A DNA stretch of 9,303 nucleotides from a bacterium (GCA_030671985.1 DAOVHI010000047.1:1-9303); one strand, 5' to 3'. Shown: positions 1-7,315, counted from the stretch's first letter. Made by a program: numbers and translations. Notes: generated by a model not told the origin, from the letters alone.

Positions 1-354
1 ATTAAAAATATATTTAGTATTTCTTTTGTTGCAAATAGGGGAATTGCGTTTGGCTTATTTTCAAATTCCAACTTTCCTTTTATCTTAATATCCATAGCAG
101 TTCTTGTATGCATAACATTAGCATTTATTTCATTTAGCAAAGAAATTATGTCAAAAAAGGCGAGGATTTGGATAAAAATTGCATATGGATTAATCTTGGG
201 CGGCGCGCTTAGTAATATGCTGGATAGAATAAGAATAGGACAGGTTATCGATTTTTTGGATTTTCATATTTGGCCTGTGTTTAATATCGGGGATTCTGCA
301 ATATGTGTTGGAGCGGGAATATTTATGTTGAATATTTTAAGAAGTAAGAGATGA
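1..354 (+). CDS. lspA: Lipoprotein signal peptidase (signal peptidase II), 3' part
   Basis: This is the C-terminal 117 codons of an integral membrane aspartic peptidase that cuts the signal peptide from diacylglyceryl-modified prolipoproteins. The frame is open from base 1, so the start and roughly the first 45-50 residues lie upstream. Seen directly: the family block NRGIAFGLF near the visible start, a hydrophobic helix (FILISIAVLVCITLAFI), GGALSNMLDRI with the first catalytic Asp in the NMLDR segment, then VIDFLDFHIWPVFNIGDSAI with the second catalytic Asp in FNIGDS. The usual form of that last motif is FNxADS; the Ala is Gly here, while the Asp is kept. A final hydrophobic segment ends in a basic tail. 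An internal ATG at 148 falls in mid-protein and is not the start. lgt, the preceding enzyme of the same pathway, starts 3 bases after the stop, so the two are very likely co-transcribed. Confidence 0.93.
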   Translation: MKNIFSISFVANRGIAFGLFSNSNFPFILISIAVLVCITLAFISFSKEIMSKKARIWIKIAYGLILGGALSNMLDRIRIGQVIDFLDFHIWPVFNIGDSAICVGAGIFMLNILRSKR

Positions 355-357
355 TTT

Positions 358-1128
358 ATGCATTCAATACTGTTTAAAATCGGTTCGGTTGCTATTTATT
401 CATACGGACTGATGGTTGCTATTGCCTTTCTTATATCTATATATCTTGCAAGCCGCTCAATTGTAGGGGCAGGTAATGATGAGAAAATTATGGATATCGG
501 ATTAGTTCTTTTAATTTTAGGTATAGTTGGAGCGAGATTATTGTATGTTCTTACAGAAATAGAATATTACAGAGCAAATCTTCTTGAAATAGTAATGATT
601 TGGAAAGGCGGGCTGATTTTTTATGGGGGATTTATTACAGCATTTGTTTGCGGCTGGGTGTTTTTAAAAAGGCATAAAATGCCTGTTTTGAAAACCTGTG
701 ATCATCTAATTCCATATCTCGCGTTAGGTCAGGCAATAGGAAGGATCGGATGTTTTCTTAATGGGTGCTGTTTTGGAAAGCCGACAAATCTTCCATGGGG
801 AATGATATTTCCAGTAGGAAGCATAGCGGGGGGTGCGTATCCTGGTATTCATATTCATCCAACGCAGTTGTATTCCGTTTATACAAATTTTTTGATATTT
901 GCAATACTCTTGTTATTTAAAAACTGGAAGAAGTTTGACGGACAAATCTTATATCTGTATTTGATTCTATATTCTGTATCAAGATTTTTTATCGAATTTC
1001 TGCGGGCAGATAATCCACAGATTTTATTGGGATTAACAATATCTCAGGTGATTTGTGTTGTGTTATTTCTAACAGGAGTAGTTGTATATATTAGAGGCTT
1101 CTTCTCATTCATTTGGAGGAAAGGGTAG
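358..1128 (+). CDS. lgt: Prolipoprotein diacylglyceryl transferase
   Basis: A 256-residue polytopic inner-membrane enzyme that transfers diacylglycerol from phosphatidylglycerol to the lipobox cysteine of prolipoproteins, the step before LspA. Visible motifs: IYSYGLMVAIAF (residues 13-24), VGARLLYVL (57-65), WKGGLIFYGG (82-91), the Lgt signature GRIGCFLNGCCFGKPT (128-143), HPTQLYS (167-173) and SRFFIEFLRAD (208-218). Several hydrophobic segments are evident and the length is normal. Against E. coli Lgt the signature Arg (R143) is kept, but N146 and E151 align with Cys132 and Cys137, and H103 with Tyr89. From memory this Cys-rich, Tyr-containing variant occurs in other bacterial phyla, so I do not read the gene as inactive. 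The start ATG lies 3 bases after the lspA stop with only a weak purine-rich site (AAGAG), suggesting translational coupling. The 3' end contains the ribosome binding site of trkA. Confidence 0.95.
   Translation: MHSILFKIGSVAIYSYGLMVAIAFLISIYLASRSIVGAGNDEKIMDIGLVLLILGIVGARLLYVLTEIEYYRANLLEIVMIWKGGLIFYGGFITAFVCGWVFLKRHKMPVLKTCDHLIPYLALGQAIGRIGCFLNGCCFGKPTNLPWGMIFPVGSIAGGAYPGIHIHPTQLYSVYTNFLIFAILLLFKNWKKFDGQILYLYLILYSVSRFFIEFLRADNPQILLGLTISQVICVVLFLTGVVVYIRGFFSFIWRKG
1115..1120 (+). promoter_or_regulatory. Ribosome binding site of trkA, inside the lgt 3' end
   Basis: GGAGGA lies 10 bases before the ATG at 1131 and is read within the last codons of lgt. It favours 1131 over an in-frame TTG at 1113, which precedes the site and would add six residues (MEERVD) ahead of the normal TrkA N-terminus. 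It implies translation of trkA coupled to that of lgt. Confidence 0.7.
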
Positions 1129-1130
1129 AT
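1122..1130 (+). repeat. 9-bp direct repeat AGGGTAGAT, left copy at trkAH boundary
   Basis: AGGGTAGAT spans the lgt stop codon (TAG at 1126-1128) and ends exactly at the base before the trkA ATG. An identical copy is at 3990-3998, just upstream of gatA, so the pair brackets the trkA-trkH block. The match is seen directly; an origin as target duplication or recombination microhomology is inference. Confidence 0.6.
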
Positions 1131-2477
1131 ATGAGACTATTGATCATAGGTGCAGGGAGGACTGGAAAGAATCTGGCGAATAAGCTATGCAGTATGGGGC
1201 ATGATGTAGTCATGATAGATAACAATGCCAATGCTCTCACCAATATTGATTCAGAAGTAGACGTCTTGCTCGTGGAAGGTAACGGCTCTGCGCCAGATAT
1301 CCTTGAAAAGGCTGAGGTTGCGAAAGCCGATGTCGTTGTTGCTGTCACATCAAAAGATGAGGTTAATTTCCTGGCCTGTCATTATGCTCGCTGCGCAGGC
1401 GTGTGTCGCACCATCGCCCGTATCTCAGATATGAGTTACATTAATTCTCCACTTGTCAATCTTGAAAGACTCGGAATAGACCGTGCCGTGAACCACAACG
1501 AAGAGTGTGCACAGGAGATTCTCAATGTCCTTTGTCTTCCGGGGGCGATTGAGGTAACTAATCTACTTGGAGGTAGGATTGCAGCCATCGGTTTCAAGTT
1601 GCCGTCCACCAGTCCCCTACTCAACAAGTCTCTGGAACAATTCAAAGAAGATGAAAGGTTTCTCAATGTCCGCTTTATCGGTCTCGTCCACGATGATAAA
1701 TTGGAAATTCCTGGAGGTAAGTCATGTTTCAGTGAAGGTGATGATGTGTACGTGGTTCTCACTCCAGACGATACTGCTTCTTTTCTCAACTGGGTCATGG
1801 GCGAACAGCGGCAGAATTTGCGAAAAGTAATCATTGCCGGCGGTAGCGACTTAGGATTATCGCTCGCCGAACTCCTCGAAGAAACATCCATAAAGACCGT
1901 TCTAATTGAAAATGACCGCGTCCAGGCAGAATACGCATCAGAACTACTCAATAAATGTCTCGTAATCAATGCTGATGCCTCCAAACGTGCAATGTTTAAG
2001 GAACTTGGAACAGATATTGAGACCGCCTTTGTCGCTGTCACAGGAGATGAAGAGATGAATATTGTAAGCTGTATACAGGCCAAGCAACTCGGGGCAGGGT
2101 TTACTGTTGCTCGTATAGATAAACAGGAATATATCCCCATTATTGACAAACTTAGACTTATTGACTGCATCATCAATCCATATCTTGCTCTGATAAGGAC
2201 AATACTCCAGTTTGTCCACGGTGAAAATATTGTGGACGTCGGACTTTTTCATCGGATTTCCGGAGAATTGCTGGAAATAGCGATTAAAGCCGGAAGCAAA
2301 AAGGTCAATATGCGTCTCAGCGAAACAAATCTTCCCAGAGGGATGATCATTGCAGCCATTCAACGCGGCAATGAGGCATTTATTCCAACCGGTGAATTTG
2401 TTCTCAGGGAAAATGATCGTCTTGCTGTCTATTGTCTGCCAGGCATGGTGAATAAGCTTAAATCGATATTCAAATGA
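1131..2477 (+). CDS. trkA: Trk potassium uptake regulatory/NAD-binding protein TrkA
   Basis: Cytoplasmic peripheral subunit that binds nucleotides (NAD(H), and ATP/ADP in some homologues) and gates the TrkH K+ channel. The 448 residues match the full-length, duplicated form with two RCK modules. Module 1: a Rossmann fold opening with IIGAGRTG (GxGxxG at residues 7-12), an acidic residue in MIDNN (about 30) ending the second strand, then a TrkA-C domain around 137-220 (GRIAAIGFKLP to EGDDVYVVL). Module 2: a second Rossmann fold from about 232 with the degenerate loop AGGSDLG and VLIEND, then a second TrkA-C domain from about 366 (GENIVDVGLFH to ENDRLAVYCLPG). The ATG at 1131 is preferred because it has GGAGGA upstream and gives the family N-terminus MRLLIIGAG. 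It lies 2 bases after the lgt stop. Base composition is visibly richer in G+C than lgt, suggesting a different origin. trkH follows 10 bases downstream. Confidence 0.95.
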   Translation: MRLLIIGAGRTGKNLANKLCSMGHDVVMIDNNANALTNIDSEVDVLLVEGNGSAPDILEKAEVAKADVVVAVTSKDEVNFLACHYARCAGVCRTIARISDMSYINSPLVNLERLGIDRAVNHNEECAQEILNVLCLPGAIEVTNLLGGRIAAIGFKLPSTSPLLNKSLEQFKEDERFLNVRFIGLVHDDKLEIPGGKSCFSEGDDVYVVLTPDDTASFLNWVMGEQRQNLRKVIIAGGSDLGLSLAELLEETSIKTVLIENDRVQAEYASELLNKCLVINADASKRAMFKELGTDIETAFVAVTGDEEMNIVSCIQAKQLGAGFTVARIDKQEYIPIIDKLRLIDCIINPYLALIRTILQFVHGENIVDVGLFHRISGELLEIAIKAGSKKVNMRLSETNLPRGMIIAAIQRGNEAFIPTGEFVLRENDRLAVYCLPGMVNKLKSIFK

Positions 2478-2487
2478 AAGGATAAAT

Positions 2488-3936
2488 GTGAATATACGGG
2501 CAGTATCTCACATTATTTCTTATCTGCTTGGTATCATAGGTATAGCTATGGGACTGAGCTTGATGATCTCTTTTGGCGTAGATGATTCTCTGTCAGTAAA
2601 ATATGGTATCGGAATCAGCTGCTGGATTACAATTATGACCGCAGCAATCATCTGGCTGTTAACACGAGGCAGTATAGAGCTTTCACGGCGCGACGGTTTC
2701 GGCATTGCTACATTCGGATGGCTCACAGCGGCTATTTTCGGTGCTCTACCATATATATTCTCGAGTGTTATTAGTGAGCCAATACCCGCAATCTTTGAGA
2801 CAATGTCAGGGTTCACAACAACCGGAGCCTCCGTGTTATTAGATCTTGAATCAGTTCCAAGAGGAATACTCTTCTGGAGAGCAATGACGCAATTTTTCGG
2901 GGGTATGGGCGTATTGGTGCTGTGCGTGGCAATACTACCGTTTCTCAAGGTTGCAGGGATGCAAATCTATCGCGCAGAAGTTCCTGGTCCTTCCAAGGAT
3001 CGACTCACACCGCGTATCACTGCTACAGCCAAGCTTCTATGGGGTGCATACGTTCTGTTCTGCTTAATCGAAACTGTGATGCTTAGATTCGGAGGAATGT
3101 CGTGGTTTGACTCATGGTGTCATACCTGTGCGACAATGGCCACAGGAGGGTTCTCCACGAGAAGCGCCAGCATTGGAGCATATGACAGTGTCTATCTGGA
3201 TATCGTGATTATCGTCTTCATGTTCATTGCCGGGACAAACTTCGTTCTGCATCTGAAACTTCTCAGCGGTAAGCCGTTTGAGTACTTCAAAAATTCGGAA
3301 TTTCGCTTTTACATCTTTTTCTGGCTCACAGCCTGTTTGATCCTGACGTTCAATATCTGGGGAAACATTTATGAAAGCTTTACAGAATCACTGAGGTCGG
3401 CTTTCTTCCAAGGTACTTCAATCATGACAACAACAGGTTTCTGCACCAAAGACTTTGATCTATGGCCGGGGACATCCAGGATACTGCTGGTTCTTCTCAT
3501 GTTCGTTGGTGGTTGTGCAGGTTCTACGGGTGGTGGAATCAAGAATATCAGGATATTCGTGGCAATCAAGGCTCTCTTCAGGGAAATTCAACTTTACATG
3601 CGTCCTGAGACGGTGAAGCACGTCAAGATTGACGGGAAGTATCTCAAGGACAAGACCGTCTTAAATATCTGCGTATTTTTGCTAATATTTGTCATCGTGT
3701 TCGCTGCAAGTTCGTTAATCATGACTGCCTTTACCCCAGACCTGGCTACTGCGGTTACCAGTACGATCGCCTGTCTCGGGAATATTGGCCCAGGTCTTAG
3801 TGGTGTTGGGGCGACAAAAAACTATGCGGCGATACCACAGCTTGGCCAGCTTTTCCTGAGCCTGCTGATGCTCCTCGGGCGATTGGAACTCTATACAGTC
3901 CTCGTGATCTTTACGCCAGCGTTCTGGGAAAAGTAA
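2488..3936 (+). CDS. trkH: Trk potassium uptake membrane subunit TrkH
   Basis: Integral membrane K+ channel-like subunit of 482 residues, normal for the family. It contains four repeated pore modules, each with a selectivity-filter segment: SGFTTTGAS (107-115), TMATGGFST (216-224), SIMTTTGFCT (311-320) and CLGNIGPGLS (429-438). The intramembrane gate loop of the third module is visible as GGCAGSTGGGIKNIR (341-355). Multiple hydrophobic helices run throughout, including 8-28, 41-58, 184-200, 237-257, 391-414 and 453-478. The start is GTG at 2488 behind AAAGGA (2477-2482), giving MNIRAVSHII, a family-like N-terminus. An ATG overlapping it at 2486 meets TGA immediately and cannot be the start. 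It works with TrkA, encoded 10 bases upstream. Composition is high-GC like trkA (three sampled 60-base lines gave 50-58%). No terminator hairpin follows. Confidence 0.96.
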   Translation: MNIRAVSHIISYLLGIIGIAMGLSLMISFGVDDSLSVKYGIGISCWITIMTAAIIWLLTRGSIELSRRDGFGIATFGWLTAAIFGALPYIFSSVISEPIPAIFETMSGFTTTGASVLLDLESVPRGILFWRAMTQFFGGMGVLVLCVAILPFLKVAGMQIYRAEVPGPSKDRLTPRITATAKLLWGAYVLFCLIETVMLRFGGMSWFDSWCHTCATMATGGFSTRSASIGAYDSVYLDIVIIVFMFIAGTNFVLHLKLLSGKPFEYFKNSEFRFYIFFWLTACLILTFNIWGNIYESFTESLRSAFFQGTSIMTTTGFCTKDFDLWPGTSRILLVLLMFVGGCAGSTGGGIKNIRIFVAIKALFREIQLYMRPETVKHVKIDGKYLKDKTVLNICVFLLIFVIVFAASSLIMTAFTPDLATAVTSTIACLGNIGPGLSGVGATKNYAAIPQLGQLFLSLLMLLGRLELYTVLVIFTPAFWEK

Positions 3937-3943
3937 ATGCAGA

Positions 3944-3971
3944 TTGTATTTTAAAGAAATAAGTTTACAAT
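3944..3971 (+). promoter_or_regulatory. Weak sigma70-like promoter candidate upstream of gatA
   Basis: The short gap between trkH and gatA is AT-rich and contains TACAAT (3966-3971, 5/6 match to the -10 consensus), with TTGTAT (3944-3949, 3/6 match to the -35 consensus) 16 bases before it. A second TACAAT lies at 3980-3985. The -35 is poor, so this could be chance in AT-rich DNA. gatA could equally be read through from upstream. Confidence 0.25.
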
Positions 3972-3989
3972 AATGTGTCTACAATCAAT

Positions 3990-3998
3990 AGGGTAGAT
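3990..3998 (+). repeat. 9-bp direct repeat AGGGTAGAT, right copy before gatA
   Basis: Exact second copy of the sequence at 1122-1130. It lies 54 bases after the trkH stop and overlaps the leader of gatA, including the first two bases of an in-frame ATG at 3997. Beyond the 9 bases the two flanks diverge (ATGAGA on the left, GGATATG on the right). Confidence 0.6.
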
Positions 3999-4002
3999 GG
4001 AT

Positions 4003-5469
4003 ATGAAATTACATACACTCTCAGCTCATGAACTTGCCAAACTGCTTATCGGTAGAGAGGTGAGTTCTGAGGAACTTACCAAAAAATTGTACGGTCACAT
4101 AGAGAAAACCGATGGAGAGATTGGGGCGTATATTACCCTAACAAAAGACATAGCCATTGAACAGGCAAAGAAAGCTGATAAAAGGATAAAGGAGAAAAGG
4201 GATATTGGGCAGTTAACAGGGATTCCGATTGCAATAAAAGACAACATGTGTATTAAGGGCGTTTTGACTACATGCGGGTCTAAAATGCTCGGTAATTTTG
4301 TGTCTCCATATAATGCCACGGTAATAAACAAGTTGAGAGAGAACGGGTTGGTATTTCTGGGCAAAACAAACATGGATGAATTTGCTATGGGTTCGTCTAC
4401 GGAAACTTCTTATTTTAAAGTTACCGGAAATCCGTGGAATACAAATTTTATTCCCGGCGGTTCCAGCGGAGGATCTGCGGCAGCAGTTGCGTCTGATCAG
4501 GCAATTTTGTCTATTGGTTCTGATACCGGTGGTTCTATTCGCCAGCCTGCATCGCATTGCGGTATAGTTGGTATGAAGCCCACTTATGGCAGAGTGTCAA
4601 GGTATGGGCTTGTAGCTTTTGCCTCGTCTCTTGATCAAATAGGCCCTTTGACCAAAGATGTTCAGGACTGTGCTGCGCTTCTTGAAGTAATAAGCGGGTA
4701 TGATCCTATTGATTCAACATCATTACGTATGACTTCGCCGGATTATATGAGCTTTCTCAATAAGGACATCAAGGATATTAAAATTGGAGTTCCAAAGGAG
4801 TATTTTATAGACGGGATTGATAAAGATGTAGAATTGTCTGTGAAAAGGGCAATCGAAAAATTAGAAAGTCTTGGAGCTAATATTGAAGAGGTATCTCTGC
4901 CTCATACCGAGTACGCTGTTGCGACATATTATATTATTGCTCCTGCAGAGGCGAGCTCAAATCTGGCGAGATATGACGGAGTTAAGTATGGATACAGGGC
5001 AAAAATGGAGAGTGCTGATAAAGGTTTATTGGGTATGTATGAGAATACAAAAAAAGAGGGTTTTGGCATGGAAGTAAAACGCAGAATAATGCTTGGAACT
5101 CACACATTAAGTTCAGGTTATTACGACGCTTATTACTTAAAAGCGCAGAAAGTAAGGACCCTTATCAAACAGGACTTTGATAATGCCTTTAAGAAATTTG
5201 ATCTCTTAGTTACTCCAACATCTCCTACTCCTGCGTTTAAGATGGGGGAAAAAATAGATGACCCTCTGCAAATGTATCTATCCGATATATTTACAATACC
5301 AACTAATTTAGCAGGTTTGCCTGCTATCTCTATTCCATGCGGGGTCAGTAAAAATGGACTGCCAATAGGTTTGCAGCTCATAGGTAACTATTTTGATGAA
5401 GGAAGGATTTTACAGGCTGCGCATGCCTTTGAGCAAAGCACAAATTTTCATAGGAAAAAGGCGTTATGA
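4003..5469 (+). CDS. gatA: Asp-tRNA(Asn)/Glu-tRNA(Gln) amidotransferase subunit A
   Basis: Glutaminase/amidase subunit of GatCAB: it releases ammonia from glutamine, which is channelled to GatB to convert mischarged Glu-tRNA(Gln) and/or Asp-tRNA(Asn). It is an amidase-signature protein of 488 residues, normal length. Visible catalytic elements: Lys in GIPIAIKDN, the Ser-rich loop [13 protein letters not shown] with the cis-Ser, and [13 protein letters not shown] with the nucleophilic Ser. Counted from the ATG at 4003 these are K79, S154 and S178, the same numbers I recall for S. aureus GatA. This, and the family-like start [11 protein letters not shown], favours 4003 over the in-frame ATG at 3997, which adds two residues and has only 3 bases after the nearest GGG. 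The Shine-Dalgarno site is weak (AGGG, about 9 bases before 4003). The stop overlaps gatB. The usual upstream partner gatC is absent. Composition returns to AT-rich, unlike trkH. Confidence 0.96.
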   Translation: MKLHTLSAHELAKLLIGREVSSEELTKKLYGHIEKTDGEIGAYITLTKDIAIEQAKKADKRIKEKRDIGQLTGIPIAIKDNMCIKGVLTTCGSKMLGNFVSPYNATVINKLRENGLVFLGKTNMDEFAMGSSTETSYFKVTGNPWNTNFIPGGSSGGSAAAVASDQAILSIGSDTGGSIRQPASHCGIVGMKPTYGRVSRYGLVAFASSLDQIGPLTKDVQDCAALLEVISGYDPIDSTSLRMTSPDYMSFLNKDIKDIKIGVPKEYFIDGIDKDVELSVKRAIEKLESLGANIEEVSLPHTEYAVATYYIIAPAEASSNLARYDGVKYGYRAKMESADKGLLGMYENTKKEGFGMEVKRRIMLGTHTLSSGYYDAYYLKAQKVRTLIKQDFDNAFKKFDLLVTPTSPTPAFKMGEKIDDPLQMYLSDIFTIPTNLAGLPAISIPCGVSKNGLPIGLQLIGNYFDEGRILQAAHAFEQSTNFHRKKAL

Positions 5470-6890
5470 ATTACGAAACGGTGATTGGGCTGGAAGTTCA
5501 TGTTCAGCTTTCAACAAAAACTAAAATATTCTGCGGATGCAGTACGAATTTCGGCGCCTCTCCAAACACTCAAACATGTCCTGTTTGTCTGGGGCTTCCG
5601 GGCGTGCTTCCTGTTTTGAATAAAGAAGTAGTTCAGTGCGCTATTAAAACAGCATTAGCAACTAATTGTAAAGTTGTTGAGAAATGCATATTTCATAGAA
5701 AGAACTATTTTTATCCTGATCTTCCAAAGGGGTATCAGATATCGCAGTATGATATACCTGTTGGAGAAAATGGCTGGATTCAGATTGAGATCGATGAGAA
5801 GGCGAAAAAGATACGCATAACCAGAGTTCACATGGAAGAAGATGCCGGAAAACTAATTCATTCTGAAAATTCAAGAAGCAGAGTTGATTTAAATAGAGCC
5901 GGTGTGCCATTACTTGAGATTGTCTCAGATCCTGATATAAACTCTCCTGCGGAAGCGTATCAATATCTAGTATCTTTAAAACAAATACTGGAATATCTGG
6001 AGATTTCCGACTGCAATATGGAAGAAGGCAGTCTTCGCTGTGACGCAAATATTTCACTAAGGCCGGTAGGGGAGACTAAACTTGGCACAAAGACAGAACT
6101 AAAGAATATGAACTCGTTTAAGGGAGTTCAGAAAGCTCTTGAATATGAGATCGTACGTCAGAAAAACCTGCTTGGTAAAGGAGAAAAGATAATTCAGGAA
6201 ACACTACTATGGAATGCTAACCTTAACAGAACGGAATCTATGAGGAGCAAAGAGGATGCCCATGATTATAGATATTTCCCTGAGCCTGATCTGGTGAATA
6301 TTATTATTGACGAAGAATGGATGAGTAAAACGAGACGAAGTCTCCCTGAACTTCCTCAAGCGCGTAGAGGTAGATTGAAAAACGAGTATGGGCTTTCTGA
6401 TTATGACGTTGAAGTGCTTACAATAGATAAAAATGTTGCGGATTATTTTGAAGAGTGTTCAAAATATTTTCCAAATTGTAAAATGATTGCAAACTGGATA
6501 ACAGGCGATGTTTTGGCGGTTCTTAAGGATAAAAAGATTAATATTAATAATCTTAATGTGTCTCCGGAACAATTAGGAGGACTGCTTGATTTAATTGAGA
6601 ATGGAACAGTGAGCGGGAAGATTGCTAAAGACGTTTTTCTGGATATGGTATGTACCGGGCAAGACGCAAAACAGATTGTGTCGGGAAAAGGACTTGTTCA
6701 GCTTTCAGACGAGGGAGAACTGGTTTCGATAATTGATAAGATTATTAAACAAAATCCAAAACCGGTTAGTGATTTTAGGGCAGGAAAACAGAAGGCATTA
6801 GGTTTTCTCGTAGGTCAAATTATGAGAGAGACAAAGGGCAAAGCAAACCCTCAGCTTGTGAATAAAATGTTAAGAGAAAAATTGTCCTAA
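5466..6890 (+). CDS. gatB: Asp-tRNA(Asn)/Glu-tRNA(Gln) amidotransferase subunit B
   Basis: tRNA-binding and transamidating subunit of GatCAB; it phosphorylates the mischarged aminoacyl end and amidates it with ammonia delivered from GatA. At 474 residues it is full length. Visible: [10 protein letters not shown] at the N-terminus, zinc-site cysteines in IFCGCSTN (C23/C25) and [10 protein letters not shown] (C38/C41), [19 protein letters not shown], the acidic, Arg-rich segment [35 protein letters not shown] and [11 protein letters not shown]. The C-terminal part, from roughly residue 300, is the helical and YqeY-like tail domain (GKIAKDVF, then [16 protein letters not shown] near the end). 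The ATG start overlaps the gatA TGA stop in ATGA (5466-5469), a classic translational coupling arrangement that ensures equal subunit production. A promoter-bearing gap follows, so gatB probably closes its transcription unit, although no convincing terminator is visible. Confidence 0.97.
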   Translation: MNYETVIGLEVHVQLSTKTKIFCGCSTNFGASPNTQTCPVCLGLPGVLPVLNKEVVQCAIKTALATNCKVVEKCIFHRKNYFYPDLPKGYQISQYDIPVGENGWIQIEIDEKAKKIRITRVHMEEDAGKLIHSENSRSRVDLNRAGVPLLEIVSDPDINSPAEAYQYLVSLKQILEYLEISDCNMEEGSLRCDANISLRPVGETKLGTKTELKNMNSFKGVQKALEYEIVRQKNLLGKGEKIIQETLLWNANLNRTESMRSKEDAHDYRYFPEPDLVNIIIDEEWMSKTRRSLPELPQARRGRLKNEYGLSDYDVEVLTIDKNVADYFEECSKYFPNCKMIANWITGDVLAVLKDKKININNLNVSPEQLGGLLDLIENGTVSGKIAKDVFLDMVCTGQDAKQIVSGKGLVQLSDEGELVSIIDKIIKQNPKPVSDFRAGKQKALGFLVGQIMRETKGKANPQLVNKMLREKLS

Positions 6891-6906
6891 AAATCTCGAA
6901 GATTGT

Positions 6907-6934
6907 TTTGATATTAATCAGGAGTTTGATATTA
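6907..6934 (+). repeat. Pair of 10-bp direct repeats TTTGATATTA in the glnB promoter
   Basis: TTTGATATTA occurs exactly at 6907-6916 and again at 6925-6934, with an 18-base offset. The copies overlap the proposed -35 and -10 hexamers. A tandem operator for a regulator is possible, but the AT-rich context and the fact that the repeat resembles promoter hexamers make coincidence plausible. Confidence 0.4.
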
Positions 6935-6935
6935 T
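6908..6935 (+). promoter_or_regulatory. Probable sigma70-type promoter of glnB-gdhA(-glmS)
   Basis: In the 75-base gap after gatB, TTGATA (6908-6913, 5/6 match to TTGACA) is followed after 16 bases by TATTAT (6930-6935, 5/6 match to TATAAT). The predicted transcription start would be about 6941-6943, roughly 23-25 bases before the glnB ATG. Both hexamers fall within copies of a 10-bp direct repeat. I see no sigma54 (GG-N10-GC type) promoter, although those are common for glnB in proteobacteria. Confidence 0.5.
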
Positions 6936-6965
6936 ACGCAAGAATGAAAAAGGGAGAAAGTAATT

Positions 6966-7307
6966 ATGTTAAAGAAAATTGAGTGTATCGTTCAGCCGTT
7001 TAAATTAAAAGAGATAAAAGAAGGTTTCAAAGAAATAACTGTTGATGGAATGACAATTACTGAGGTAAGCGGTTGTGGGAAACAAAAAGGGCATCTAAAA
7101 AACGTTAAAAATAATGAATCTATCAATTTCCTGCCGAAAGTAAAGATAGAGATTGTTACTGAGGAAGAAAGAGTTGAGGATATAATTGATGTAATACAAA
7201 AGCTTGCAGGAACAGGACAGATTGGTGCAGGAAAGATATTTGTACTTCCTGTTGAAGACGTAATACGTGTTAGAACGAGAGAAAGAGGAAGAAGCGCAAT
7301 AGAATAA
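6966..7307 (+). CDS. glnB: Nitrogen regulatory protein PII with atypical T-loop
   Basis: A 113-residue trimeric signal protein that senses ATP/ADP and 2-oxoglutarate and controls nitrogen enzymes, transporters or regulators by direct contact. The fold is clear: MLKKIECIVQPFKLKEIKEGF, GMTITEVSGCGKQKGH, FLPKVKIEIV, the B-loop TGQIGAGKIFV and the C-loop VIRVRTRERG. Ligand residues are conserved: Gln40 (E. coli Q39), Lys58, Lys90, Arg101 and Arg103. The T-loop is odd. Between KQKGH and FLPK it reads LKNVKNNESIN, one residue shorter than in E. coli GlnB. The uridylylated Tyr51 aligns with Ser52, and no Tyr remains in the loop, so GlnD-type uridylylation at that site is not possible. The ATG at 6966 follows GGGAG (6952-6956) at 9 bases. 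gdhA follows after a short gap, and no amtB or glnA is adjacent. It could be named glnB or glnK; the context does not decide. Confidence 0.92.
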   Translation: MLKKIECIVQPFKLKEIKEGFKEITVDGMTITEVSGCGKQKGHLKNVKNNESINFLPKVKIEIVTEEERVEDIIDVIQKLAGTGQIGAGKIFVLPVEDVIRVRTRERGRSAIE

Positions 7308-7315
7308 TAACTAAT

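Noticed and set aside
739-786. lgt as a degenerate or inactive gene because of the altered signature
   Set aside because: The frame is intact at normal length, the Arg and the HPTQLY and SRFFIEFLR motifs are kept, and the Cys-type signature is, from memory, seen in other phyla.
1113-1130. TTG at 1113 as trkA start
   Set aside because: It lies upstream of the Shine-Dalgarno GGAGGA and adds six residues before the normal family N-terminus; the ATG at 1131 fits better.
1436-2176. Long minus-strand open frame (246 codons) inside trkA, plus other antisense frames at 1944-2363 and 2520-2948
   Set aside because: They lie fully opposite strongly conserved TrkA/TrkH coding sequence, resemble no protein family and have no good start context; they are shadows of the real genes, favoured by the higher GC there.
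4213-4557. Minus-strand frames opposite gatA (4213-4557 and 4095-4373)
   Set aside because: The translated sequences are low-information and basic/Cys-rich without motifs, while the plus strand encodes the conserved GatA catalytic region.
5662-6057. Minus-strand 131-codon frame opposite gatB
   Set aside because: It is antisense to conserved GatB motifs and has no recognisable domain.
6892-6909. Possible terminator after gatB: AATCT-CGA-AGATT followed by GTTTT
   Set aside because: The stem has only 5 mostly A-T pairs, the loop is 3 bases and the T-run is short and interrupted; too weak to call an intrinsic terminator.
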